Below are positions 33,457-41,554 of a stretch of 59,561 nucleotides of DNA, one piece after another (within the stretch, counting starts at the first letter, position 1; each line of letters starts with the position of its first letter). The notes beneath the pieces are model-generated. The model ran no database searches. It saw only the letters and a program-made list of their open reading frames with translations, and had not been told where the DNA came from. Both the position numbers and the translations under genes were made by a program. The stretch covers positions 1 to 59,561 of the forward strand of contig CALUQH010000019.1 of assembly GCA_944322885.1 (NCBI GenBank). Direction: 5' to 3'. Source of the stretch: Candidatus Gastranaerophilales bacterium (GTDB lineage Bacteria; Cyanobacteriota; Vampirovibrionia; Gastranaerophilales; Gastranaerophilaceae).

Positions 33457-34002
33457 TTATTTAATTAATGCCTGAACTTCTTTAAATTTCGGATTTTTTG
33501 CCCCTTTTAGCCAGTCAAACAAGGCAATCTCAACACAGGAAACTTTCACACCGTTTGCAACCATGGCATCAATTCCTTGCTTGAATTCATATTTATTACG
33601 GCTTGCGCAGGCATCTTTTATGACGTAAACATCATACCCTTCTTCAACAAGTGCTGATGCCGTTTGATAAACACAGATATGAGTTTCTATACCAAAAATT
33701 ACAATCTGCTTTTTACCGTAAGATTTTATTTTATCTTTCATGCCTTCTTCCAGCAAAGCATTAAAATATGTTTTTTCAACAACTTCACTGTTTTCCGGCA
33801 ATACTTCTCTTAAAGCTTGAACCGTATTTCCCAAACCTTTCGGATATTGTTCGGTTAACAAAACAGGGACATTAAGTAACTTTGCTGCAGATGCAACTTT
33901 CACTGCGTTTGCAACCACAACATCCTTATTTAATACCGAAACTAACCTCTCCTGAATATCTATAATTAAAACTAAACTGTTTTCTGCAGATAATGTATTC
34001 AT
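33457..34002 (-). CDS. Isochorismatase-family cysteine hydrolase
   Basis: A 181-residue alpha/beta hydrolase of the isochorismatase/nicotinamidase superfamily. The Asp-Lys-Cys triad is visible: Asp15 in LVLIIDIQERL, Lys77 in VVEKTYFNAL, Cys110 in GIETHICVYQTA. LLTEQYPKGLG resembles the YcaC/hydrolase subgroup of unknown substrate rather than nicotinamidase, which would have a metal-binding DxHxxxH not seen here. AAGGAG precedes the ATG. The gene sits 13 bases after the receiver-GGDEF-like gene and may share its transcript. Confidence 0.88.
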   Translation of the reverse strand: MNTLSAENSLVLIIDIQERLVSVLNKDVVVANAVKVASAAKLLNVPVLLTEQYPKGLGNTVQALREVLPENSEVVEKTYFNALLEEGMKDKIKSYGKKQIVIFGIETHICVYQTASALVEEGYDVYVIKDACASRNKYEFKQGIDAMVANGVKVSCVEIALFDWLKGAKNPKFKEVQALIK

Positions 34003-34015
34003 ACTTCTCCTTTTC

Positions 34016-35245
34016 TTATACTGCTGACCTTTTAAACTCTTTTACAAAGTCCTCGACTATCATCCCGAGCTCTTTTTGTGAAATTTTTGTCAAAGGAATT
34101 TGTAACTCTTTATTTTCCGGGCTATCTAACCCCTCATGGGTAATATATATAACAATCTTTGCAAAACCGGGATAAACAATCCTTAATGTACTTTCCTGTC
34201 TTTTATTTATAAGTTTAAAAACACATTGTTCTTCATTTGTGTACTGTTCAATTTCTGTATCAAACAGTTTCTCTTCATAAGCCTTCTGCAATCTGTAAAA
34301 TAACGGTGTAATAACTTTTTCTAATTTTTTATTGAAAATTTGTCTGAATATCTTATACCCCTTTGAATGAGCAGCTCCATCGTCCAGCCATTCATTCAGA
34401 GTCTCCTGCTTCTCTTCTGTAAAAGAGTATTCACTATGAGTCGTAACCGCTGTAGACAAAGCATCCAGTACATCATGTTCAATCTGTTCAAAATTCTTAT
34501 GCGCAATAGATGTAATCCCTGAACAAATTTCAAAATTATCTTCACATTTATCTTTTATCTTGTTAAAGACAACAAGCGCCTGATTTAAATCAGCTTTTGG
34601 CAACAATATATAAAATCGTAAACCCTTTCCGAACGTAACAATATCATCAACTCTTGTTGAACCCTTTAGAGCATTTGCCATTTCTTTAATATCGAATTTC
34701 GTTTTATCTTCCCTTGCCGGAGCAATAGCCAGCAGACAGCCGGTATCGAGCAAATTGTCATCAATATAATTCTCAATAACCTGTTTTGCAAAACTATAAT
34801 TGTAAATTCCGGTTTCCTCATCAATTGCATTAAGCTGTTCTAAAATTTTGATATTACGCAAACTTCTTAGCTTAACTGAATTATGTTTTATATTATGAAC
34901 AATTCTCAATACAAATTCAAAATCCTCGGCCGAAGACAATATAAAATCATCGGCTCCGCAATCATATGCTGATAAAATAAAAGCTGAATCATAGGTATCA
35001 GATATCAAAATAATACATAAATGCTCATTTGTCCTCAATTCTTTTATCAGATTATAAGTGATTTCATCCGGTCTGCCATGCAAAAGAACAATATCAGGAG
35101 CACAAATATCTATAGAATTAACAGCTTCGTTATAATTTGATATTACAATATTATCATTTGCTCTCAAAAATATAATTTTTGATGCTAAAGTTTTTGCGAA
35201 ACCAATATCATCAGATATTAAAAGTATGTTATTTTTATCATTCAT
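34016..35245 (-). CDS. Degenerate receiver plus degenerate GGDEF-like protein
   Basis: A 409-residue protein. Residues 5-115 have a response-regulator fold: NNILLISDDIGFAKTL keeps the acidic pair, but the phosphorylation site reads APDIVLLHGRPD with His instead of Asp, and the late conserved Lys is replaced (CGADDFILSSAED). Residues about 135-255 resemble a GGDEF domain, starting DEETGIYNYSFAKQVIENYI, but the signature is GKGLRF where GGDEF is expected, so diguanylate cyclase activity is unlikely. The C-terminal 140 residues are unrecognised. It lies four bases after ftsX and is probably cotranscribed with ftsEX. It may be a scaffold or sensor in division or wall hydrolysis, which is inference from position. 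Confidence 0.65.
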   Translation of the reverse strand: MNDKNNILLISDDIGFAKTLASKIIFLRANDNIVISNYNEAVNSIDICAPDIVLLHGRPDEITYNLIKELRTNEHLCIILISDTYDSAFILSAYDCGADDFILSSAEDFEFVLRIVHNIKHNSVKLRSLRNIKILEQLNAIDEETGIYNYSFAKQVIENYIDDNLLDTGCLLAIAPAREDKTKFDIKEMANALKGSTRVDDIVTFGKGLRFYILLPKADLNQALVVFNKIKDKCEDNFEICSGITSIAHKNFEQIEHDVLDALSTAVTTHSEYSFTEEKQETLNEWLDDGAAHSKGYKIFRQIFNKKLEKVITPLFYRLQKAYEEKLFDTEIEQYTNEEQCVFKLINKRQESTLRIVYPGFAKIVIYITHEGLDSPENKELQIPLTKISQKELGMIVEDFVKEFKRSAV

Positions 35246-35248
35246 TAA

Positions 35249-36157
35249 TTATACCTGTAAATGCTTTTTAATACAGAGAAAACTTCCGCCCGCACCAAAA
35301 AGAATCGCCATTGCAAACATTACTGTAATAACAAAAGTTTGAGCATATAGAGGTGTCGGCACCATAAAGAATTGATGCATATGATTTAAGCCGTTTTGAA
35401 CAAAATTTAACGGGAGAAGAGCTATTACAGCCCCCGAAAACCCATAAAAAGCCCCCTGCATAATAAGAGGAAATCTGATATACCAGTTTGAAACACCCAT
35501 CAAACGCATAATTTCAATTTCTTCTTTACGCGACTGGATTACAAGCTGAATTGTGTTATTTATAATTGTAATCGTCAAAATACCCATTATGATAACCACA
35601 AATACAGTAATCATATTTACAATTCTATTGAGAGCTTCGATTTTCTTGGCCAAATCCTGAGCATAACTCATATCTTCAACCGATTTCAATTGTTTTACTT
35701 CATTAAATACATGCTCAATATTTTCAGGTTTATCAACTTTAACATGCAAAGTATCGGGGAGCGGGTTTTCAATATCAGGCAAATCCATTTCACGTTTTAG
35801 ATTACTCCAGGAAGACGCCTTTGGAATAATTGAAACATTTTCTACATGTTCAAATTCTTTCACACGTTTTTTTACCACATTTGCATCAGCATTTTCTTTC
35901 AGATAAACCGATATTTCAAGAACATTACCAAGTTCGTGTGCAAATGACGAAATAGAAAGCGCAGACCTGAAAAAAGAAGCAAATATAGTCAAAATAGCAG
36001 CCATAGTTGTTATAATAACAAGATTTACAATACCTGTTCTAGTAATGTCATGCACCGTTTGTTTGGTCAAACGGTATAAAATTCTCAGCTCACAAAGCCA
36101 GTCTTTCGGAATGTGTTTCTTTACCTGCTTTTTTATTCTTGTTTTTGAACTATTCAT
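35249..36157 (-). CDS. ftsX: Cell division protein FtsX
   Basis: A 302-residue membrane subunit of the FtsEX ABC-type complex that controls peptidoglycan hydrolases at the septum. Four transmembrane helices are seen: one near residues 42-62 (NLVIITTMAAILTIFASFFR) and three towards the C-terminus. They are separated by the extracytoplasmic domain that contacts hydrolases (VLEISVYLKENADANVVKKR, DTLHVKVDKPENIEHVF). SRKEEIEIMRLMGVSNWYIRFPLI is the FtsX coupling segment. A basic N-terminal extension precedes the first helix. Its start overlaps ftsE by eight bases. Confidence 0.95.
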   Translation of the reverse strand: MNSSKTRIKKQVKKHIPKDWLCELRILYRLTKQTVHDITRTGIVNLVIITTMAAILTIFASFFRSALSISSFAHELGNVLEISVYLKENADANVVKKRVKEFEHVENVSIIPKASSWSNLKREMDLPDIENPLPDTLHVKVDKPENIEHVFNEVKQLKSVEDMSYAQDLAKKIEALNRIVNMITVFVVIIMGILTITIINNTIQLVIQSRKEEIEIMRLMGVSNWYIRFPLIMQGAFYGFSGAVIALLPLNFVQNGLNHMHQFFMVPTPLYAQTFVITVMFAMAILFGAGGSFLCIKKHLQV

Positions 36158-36827
36158 ACGTACCTGCTTGTATATCCCTTACTATTTCACCTTTGTCTAA
36201 AGTTATAACTCTTTTTCTGAAGTAATCTACCATGGCATTGTCATGTGTTGAAACAATCACAGTAATCCCTCTCTGGTTAATTTGATCCAAAATCTGCATG
36301 ATTTCCATAGAATTTTTTGGGTCTAAATTACCGGTAGGTTCATCCGCTATCAACAGAGGCGGGCCATTAACAATTGCACGGGCAATCCCGACTCTTTGCT
36401 GTTCTCCTCCGGAAAGTTCCGACGGATAAGCGTTCATTTTATCATACAGCCCGACAATTTTTAGCGCACCCGAAACCCTTGCATTTATCTCTTTTGAACT
36501 TATTCCGAGAGTACGGATTACATAAGCTACATTATCATATACACTTTGATTTTGAAGAAGCTTATAATCCTGAAAAACAATGCCCATACATCTTCTTAAA
36601 TTCGGGACTTTATCACTGGGAAGATTTGCAACATTTATACCGCCGATTGTAACAGTACCGCTTGACGGGCGTTCCTCATTATATAGAAGTTTCATCAAAG
36701 TAGATTTTCCAGCGCCTGACGCACCAACAATAAATACGAATTCTCCCGACATGATATCGAGATTTACATTTCTCAGTGCATAATGATCATTTTTGTATTT
36801 TTTTGTAACTGATCTGAATTGAATCAT
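36150..36827 (-). CDS. ftsE: Cell division ATP-binding protein FtsE
   Basis: A 225-residue ABC ATPase partner of FtsX. Walker [11 protein letters not shown]-loop FQDYKLL, ABC signature LSGGEQQR, Walker [14 protein letters not shown] and the H-loop VSTHD are all present. Length is typical for FtsE. AAGGAAATATT precedes the ATG. Gene order ftsE-ftsX-receiver/GGDEF-like-hydrolase on the minus strand suggests one operon. Confidence 0.96.
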   Translation of the reverse strand: MIQFRSVTKKYKNDHYALRNVNLDIMSGEFVFIVGASGAGKSTLMKLLYNEERPSSGTVTIGGINVANLPSDKVPNLRRCMGIVFQDYKLLQNQSVYDNVAYVIRTLGISSKEINARVSGALKIVGLYDKMNAYPSELSGGEQQRVGIARAIVNGPPLLIADEPTGNLDPKNSMEIMQILDQINQRGITVIVSTHDNAMVDYFRKRVITLDKGEIVRDIQAGTYE

Positions 36828-36840
36828 AATATTTCCTTAC

Positions 36841-37803
36841 TTATTTTACCAGACGGTATTTATCTATATACCGTTTAAGACTTATAGTTAATTTATCGGC
36901 GCTTAAACCGTAATAATCAAGCAAATCATTCCATTTACCGCTTTGTCCGAAAGTATCATTAACGCCTATTCTATGAACAGGTACCGGATAGTATTCGGCA
37001 AGAAGTTCACACACCGCACTGCCAAGACCGCCTATTATAGAATGGTTCTCAACAGTCATGACAAATTTTGTCTTTTTAACCTGTTCAATTATTGTAGCTC
37101 CGTCAAGAGGCTTTACGACAGGCACATGTATAATTTGAACGGAATATCCCTGCTTTAATAAATTTCCACGGGCCTCAATAACTTCGGCAAGCGTTTCCCC
37201 GTTTGTAATTACTGTTACATCTTCGCCTTCAGTCAACACTTTTGCATTACAAAAATCAAAAGTATAATTTTCATCAAAAACATCACATACATTAGTTCTC
37301 GGGATTCTTATATACATAGGACCGTAATTTTCAGCAGCAAATCTTATTACCTGTTCACATTCTCTGCAATCAGCCGGAACAATAACGGACATGTTCGGGA
37401 TTCCCCTCATTAAAGAAATATCCTCAAGAGCCTGATGACTTGCACCGTCTTCACCTACAGTTACACCGCCGTGGGTACCGACAATTTTTACGTTAAATTC
37501 GGGATAACAAACTGAATTTCTTATCTGATCGTAAGTTCTGCCCGTTGCGAACATGGCAAAGCTTGAAGCAAAAGGAATTTTCCCGACAGAAGCCAAACCG
37601 GCAGCCGTCGCAATCATATCCTGCTCAGCAATACCACAGTTAAAAAATCTGTCAGGGAACTCTTTTGCAAAAATTTGAGTCTGTGTAGAGCATGACAAAT
37701 CTGCATCCAAAACCACAATATTTTGGTTAGTCCTGCCTAACTCTGCCAATGTTTTGCCAAAACATGATCTGATAGATTTTCTCTCATTTTTGTTAATTAT
37801 CAT
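36841..37803 (-). CDS. Transketolase C-terminal subunit-like protein
   Basis: A 320-residue protein matching the pyrimidine-binding and C-terminal halves of transketolase as found in split (two-subunit) enzymes. GIAEQDMIATAAGLASVGK carries the cofactor-activating Glu. HGGVTVGEDGASHQALEDISLM, MRGIPNMSVIVPAD and the C-terminal VTVENHSIIGGLGSAV are characteristic. The N-terminal TPP-diphosphate-binding subunit is not adjacent. The start at 37803 (MIINKNERK) has GGGAT upstream; an in-frame ATG at 37833 lies only five bases after a TGCTATAAT box, so a leaderless start there is possible. It precedes ftsE by 13 bases. Confidence 0.85.
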   Translation of the reverse strand: MIINKNERKSIRSCFGKTLAELGRTNQNIVVLDADLSCSTQTQIFAKEFPDRFFNCGIAEQDMIATAAGLASVGKIPFASSFAMFATGRTYDQIRNSVCYPEFNVKIVGTHGGVTVGEDGASHQALEDISLMRGIPNMSVIVPADCRECEQVIRFAAENYGPMYIRIPRTNVCDVFDENYTFDFCNAKVLTEGEDVTVITNGETLAEVIEARGNLLKQGYSVQIIHVPVVKPLDGATIIEQVKKTKFVMTVENHSIIGGLGSAVCELLAEYYPVPVHRIGVNDTFGQSGKWNDLLDYYGLSADKLTISLKRYIDKYRLVK

Positions 37804-37998
37804 AAGAATGTAATCCCGTTTAATCCAATACATCTATATTATAGCACAAATAAAAATTAAGTAAAAAACTTAACAGATATAATTAATTGTTAAGATTTAT
37901 TAAAAAAAAACGTAATTTTAGCAATTTTATTTCTTGAGGGATATTTAAACAGTAGAATAAAAATAGATAATATTTTATTGATGAAAGGAAGAAATTAA

Positions 37999-39138
37999 AT
38001 GATTCAAGCTCCAAATTTAGTAAATCCTTACATGCAGCCCCAGATGGCACCGGCTTATGCGCTTCAACAACCGGTTCCTGCTCCTAATTACAATGCAGTA
38101 AAGATTGATGTTCACAATCCGTCTGTAAGCGCACCGGGTGTTGGTCAAGTTGGAATGAATGTTCCACAATATGCACAACCGACAATGCCTTACTACACAT
38201 ATCCTCAAAACCAATTATATTCATACCCGCAGGCACAAACTCAACCTTATTACATGCCTGTACAACAACCTGTTGTTCCGACAGCTCCTCAGCAGTTACA
38301 GCAGCAGACCGCTCAACAAACAGTTACACCTGTTCCAGTAATTCAACAGCAAAATATTAATGCTCCAGCTCCGATGGTTAGCCAACCGGGAACTACTGAA
38401 GCAAAATCTGGAGAACAGCCGAAAGTTGAAATTGAACAACCTGTTGTTATGACTCCGCAAGTTGATTTAAACTCATTCATTGCTAAATTAACAAATCCTG
38501 ATTTTGAGGTTCAGGCAAATGCAATGGAAGAAATTGCAAATATGGTAAAAGATGATCCTCAAAAAGCTACAGAATTGCTTGATGAAAAAGTCGTTAATGC
38601 ATTAAACAATATTATAAATGCTGATTCCAGCAAACTTGCAGGACCTACACAGGAACAAATTGCAGCAAGACAGAAATTAATGAAAGGCGAACAACTTTCT
38701 GATGCTGACAAAAAATTAGCAACAACAATCACTCCGATGGAGCAAGCAGAAAGAAATAAAAGCTATGCAATGTTCACATCTTCAATAATGGAAAAATTAT
38801 ACAGTGATGAAGTTGCAAAATTAACAGGTTCTACAGTTCCTTTAACAGAACTTCCGGGTGCTGTTACAATTGTTGAACAGTTAAAGAACAACCCTAACCC
38901 GATGGTTAGAACTTCAGCAATTGAATCATTAAGTTACATACAACAACCGGCTTACAAACAGGATTTGACAACATTATTCACAATCGCTAAGAACGATCAG
39001 GATAAAAATGTTCAGGAAGCTGCTGCTGCTGCCCTTGCAAAATTGGAACAAATGCCGGCAGAACAACCTGCACAACAACAAACAACAGCGCAGGAAGTAA
39101 AGTTGAATCCTGAACAACAACAAAAACAAGCTGCTTAA
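37999..39138 (+). CDS. Q/P-rich protein with C-terminal HEAT-like helices
   Basis: A 379-residue protein not assigned to a known function. Residues 1-150 are low complexity, rich in Gln, Pro, Tyr and Ala (repeated QPQ, PQ, YPQ units), with no signal peptide, and are likely disordered. Residues 155-345 are helical with HEAT-like features: DLNSFIAKLTNPDFEVQANA, PNPMVRTSAIESLSYI and DQDKNVQEAAAAALAKLEQM. A Gln-rich tail follows. AAGGAAG precedes the ATG and a strong terminator follows, so it is a single-gene unit, possibly well expressed. It may be a scaffold; nothing indicates catalysis. Confidence 0.65.
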   Translation: MIQAPNLVNPYMQPQMAPAYALQQPVPAPNYNAVKIDVHNPSVSAPGVGQVGMNVPQYAQPTMPYYTYPQNQLYSYPQAQTQPYYMPVQQPVVPTAPQQLQQQTAQQTVTPVPVIQQQNINAPAPMVSQPGTTEAKSGEQPKVEIEQPVVMTPQVDLNSFIAKLTNPDFEVQANAMEEIANMVKDDPQKATELLDEKVVNALNNIINADSSKLAGPTQEQIAARQKLMKGEQLSDADKKLATTITPMEQAERNKSYAMFTSSIMEKLYSDEVAKLTGSTVPLTELPGAVTIVEQLKNNPNPMVRTSAIESLSYIQQPAYKQDLTTLFTIAKNDQDKNVQEAAAAALAKLEQMPAEQPAQQQTTAQEVKLNPEQQQKQAA

Positions 39139-39166
39139 TCAAACAATTTCTTTCTTCATATAATAT

Positions 39167-39200
39167 AAAAATCCCTTGATATAAAATTCAAGGGATTTTT
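39167..39200 (+). terminator. Intrinsic terminator
   Basis: A perfect 13-bp stem AAAAATCCCTTGA / TCAAGGGATTTTT with an eight-base loop, shared with the convergent prepilin gene. Confidence 0.92.
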
Positions 39201-39207
39201 ATTTATC

Positions 39208-39900
39208 TTAGGGCAGGCTTTTCCAAAAAGTAGAATCTGATAAAGCTTTATATGTACAACCGGCTCCATTATTTTGATTGTTAGAACTGTTTGAGCAATA
39301 AGCATCGCTTTCACTGTAAAATGTAGTGCCTTTCGCTCCCATAGGAAACAATTTCCCGTTATTATCTATCTGAAACATAAATAAATCCTGCCCGAGACGG
39401 TTCGGACGTTTGTTATAACCGTTTACATCAACGGATATAAAAATCATACCAGGGGTACCATCCAAATTATTATTATTCTCAATCAAAATCAAGCTGCCAT
39501 CAGTTAAAATAAATTGCCCATCATCAAATCTATTTAAATCAATTGAGCTTGTACCCGTAAAATTCTTATATGTTGTTGAATTTTTATCAGCATCGCCATA
39601 ATTTTTTATACATGCAGAATCAGCATCACTATATCCTGAACCACAATCCTTTAGAATACTAAAATACTTTATTATTAACGGTTTTAATTGGCCTGTGCCA
39701 ATATTGGGCTTAATAGGTTCGCCATTTTCTGCCTGATACATATTAAGAGCCTGGCCGATAACAGAGGCGCCCTTTTTTAATCCGGCCTCCAATTGACGAT
39801 TTTCAGTATTTTGCATTAAAGAAGGTATTGTTATTGATGCAACTACACCGATAATACCCAAAGTTATTAACACTTCTGCTAATGTAAAAGCTCTTGTCAT
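39208..39900 (-). CDS. Prepilin-like protein downstream of a poly-G leader
   Basis: A 230-residue prepilin. From the ATG at 39900 it reads MTRAFTLAEVLITLGIIGVV, with AGAGG seven bases upstream, so this start is usable by itself. The soluble domain has Cys residues, ILKDCGSGYSDADSACIKNY, and NRLGQDLFMFQIDNNGKLFP, a metal-loop-like segment shared with the prepilin at 32241. A second, stronger start (AAAGGAG, ATG at 40034, MQRLLIQEL) lies upstream of a G10 tract and is one base out of frame; 11 G would add 45 residues. The gene may make two protein forms depending on tract length. Confidence 0.85.
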   Translation of the reverse strand: MTRAFTLAEVLITLGIIGVVASITIPSLMQNTENRQLEAGLKKGASVIGQALNMYQAENGEPIKPNIGTGQLKPLIIKYFSILKDCGSGYSDADSACIKNYGDADKNSTTYKNFTGTSSIDLNRFDDGQFILTDGSLILIENNNNLDGTPGMIFISVDVNGYNKRPNRLGQDLFMFQIDNNGKLFPMGAKGTTFYSESDAYCSNSSNNQNNGAGCTYKALSDSTFWKSLP

Positions 39901-40034
39901 TGAAAAACCTCTTATTATGTGACGTACTCTATCACTACAATAACAGATTGTTCTATATTTTTCAACACAAGATATTGAAGGTACTAGCCTGGAATGCCCC
40001 CCCCCCGAAGCTCTTGAATTAATAATCTTTGCAT
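39901..40034 (-). other. Upstream leader of the prepilin, out of frame at G10
   Basis: The ATG with AAAGGAG codes MQRLLIQELRGGGIPG and stops when the tract has 10 G; with 11 G it reads without a stop into the prepilin at 39900. The short product closely resembles that of the leader at 22446 (MKRLFNLEFRGGGVLG). Confidence 0.6.
39997..40006. repeat. C10/G10 homopolymer tract in prepilin leader
   Basis: Ten C on the plus strand between G and GA; on the minus strand followed by CATTCCAGGCTA. Confidence 0.85.
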
Positions 40035-40053
40035 AAATTTTCTCCTTTACAGT

Positions 40054-40758
40054 TTATACTTTCTGTTTCTCTTTATAAGATTCAGGCACAGGCGCCGTAT
40101 TTATGTAGTCAGCATGTTCTGATATCTGTCTGCACCATTCATAAATAATTTCTTCTTCACTCAATTTATAAGAAATAGGTTTACCGACATGCAGATGGAC
40201 TTCCCTTCTTGTGAACGGTTTTAACTTAGGATATCCGGTAAACCCGCCCACTGCAACAGGAACAATATCAGCCTTAGCATTTTTTGCAATAACTATAAAA
40301 CCTTTTTTCAAATCACCAAGTTCAGAGCCATAAGGTCTTATACCGCCCTGCGGAAATACTCCCAAAGACCAGCTCGTTGATAAAATATCCTTTACTGTTT
40401 TGAAAGTAGCAATTTCAGGTTTTGTTCTGTCAACGGCAAAAGCACCTAAACGCTTAACCAGCCATTCAAATTTATCACCTTTCTGGAAAAGTTCTTTTTT
40501 AGCCATATATGCAATAGGGCGTCCGCATGCCATTGTTACCATAGGCGGGTCAAAGTGGGAAACATGGTTAGCCGTATAAATAAATTTTCCGCTCTTTGCC
40601 TTTGTCGGCAAATTTTCTCTGCCGGTTATCGTATAGTTGTAAAATATTTTCATAAAAGGGATAACCACAACATACAAAAAACACATATAAAACATTGTAC
40701 GAAATATATTATATTCGTATGGATAACGACGATTATAATTTCTTTCTTTTTTAACCAT
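40054..40758 (-). CDS. PlsC-like 1-acyl-glycerol-3-phosphate acyltransferase (second of pair)
   Basis: A 234-residue membrane-associated acyltransferase. The catalytic HX4D motif is NHVSHFDPP (His65, Asp70), followed by AYMAKKELF, FAVDRTKPE and the substrate motif FPQGGIRPYG (FPEGTRS-type). A hydrophobic segment lies near residues 22-40. The family transfers acyl groups to lysophosphatidate, an early step of membrane lipid synthesis. Its start overlaps the end of a paralogous gene by eight bases. The motif differs from classical PlsC (GGIR for GTRS), so it may use another acceptor. Confidence 0.85.
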   Translation of the reverse strand: MVKKERNYNRRYPYEYNIFRTMFYMCFLYVVVIPFMKIFYNYTITGRENLPTKAKSGKFIYTANHVSHFDPPMVTMACGRPIAYMAKKELFQKGDKFEWLVKRLGAFAVDRTKPEIATFKTVKDILSTSWSLGVFPQGGIRPYGSELGDLKKGFIVIAKNAKADIVPVAVGGFTGYPKLKPFTRREVHLHVGKPISYKLSEEEIIYEWCRQISEHADYINTAPVPESYKEKQKV

Positions 40759-41443
40759 TATTCTTAACTCCTAAATCTTTATCATCATCATTTTGCGGTA
40801 TATATTTAAACCCTGTAAGCTCTTGAATTGCGTCAATCCATTTTTCTACAACTTCTTCAGGCTTATCACTATAAGGGATAGGTTTTCCTATCCTTACAAT
40901 TATTTTACCAGTAAACGGGATTCTTTTCACCTCATCAGTACCTGTTATACCGACAGGCAAAACATCACACTTTGTAATTTTTGCAAGCCCTGCAAAACCT
41001 TTTGTAACACCTGTTATAGTTCCTGGAACGCTTCTTGTTCCCTGAGGGAAAATTCCAAATACCCAGTCACTTTTTTTTATTTCCATAACCGTTTTAATTG
41101 TAGAAGGACTCAGGCTTTCTCGATTTACAGCAAAGGCGCCGAGCCAATCAAGCCACCACCTTATAAACGGGATATCAAAAAGTTCCTGTTTTGCCATAAA
41201 AGATATTCTTCTAGGCAGAACTGCCGCCAGCATCGGCGGATCAAGAGTTGAAAGGTGGTTTGCACATACAATATATTTATTATCCTTAGGGACATTTTCA
41301 AGTCCTTGAACTTCTATACGATAAACAAATTTTAATCTTATACCGTAAAAATATTTACATACCAATATTTGAAGAAATGTTCTCCATTTATTAAATTCTG
41401 ATGCTTTCCTTTTAGTATAGTTCTTATCTTTATCCCAGAACAT
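40751..41443 (-). CDS. PlsC-like 1-acyl-glycerol-3-phosphate acyltransferase (first of pair)
   Basis: A 230-residue paralogue of the following gene with the more classical motifs: NHLSTLDPP (His63, Asp68), FMAKQELF, GAFAVNRE, and FPQGTRSVPG, then ILPVGITGTDEV. It is the first gene of the two-gene unit, with GGAG before the ATG. Of the pair it is the better candidate for the housekeeping lysophosphatidate acyltransferase. Confidence 0.88.
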   Translation of the reverse strand: MFWDKDKNYTKRKASEFNKWRTFLQILVCKYFYGIRLKFVYRIEVQGLENVPKDNKYIVCANHLSTLDPPMLAAVLPRRISFMAKQELFDIPFIRWWLDWLGAFAVNRESLSPSTIKTVMEIKKSDWVFGIFPQGTRSVPGTITGVTKGFAGLAKITKCDVLPVGITGTDEVKRIPFTGKIIVRIGKPIPYSDKPEEVVEKWIDAIQELTGFKYIPQNDDDKDLGVKNNG

Positions 41444-41554
41444 TACCTACTCCATCTCAATAACTAATATACAATATCATTATATATTCAAAGATTGCAC
41501 ATTACAAGTTTTTTATATATATTATAACTAAAAGTATATTTAAGGAGAGAAGTA

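Noticed and set aside
40793-41251. Plus-strand open frame of about 150 codons
   Set aside because: Fully antisense to the PlsC-like gene, which has intact motifs and a ribosome-binding site.
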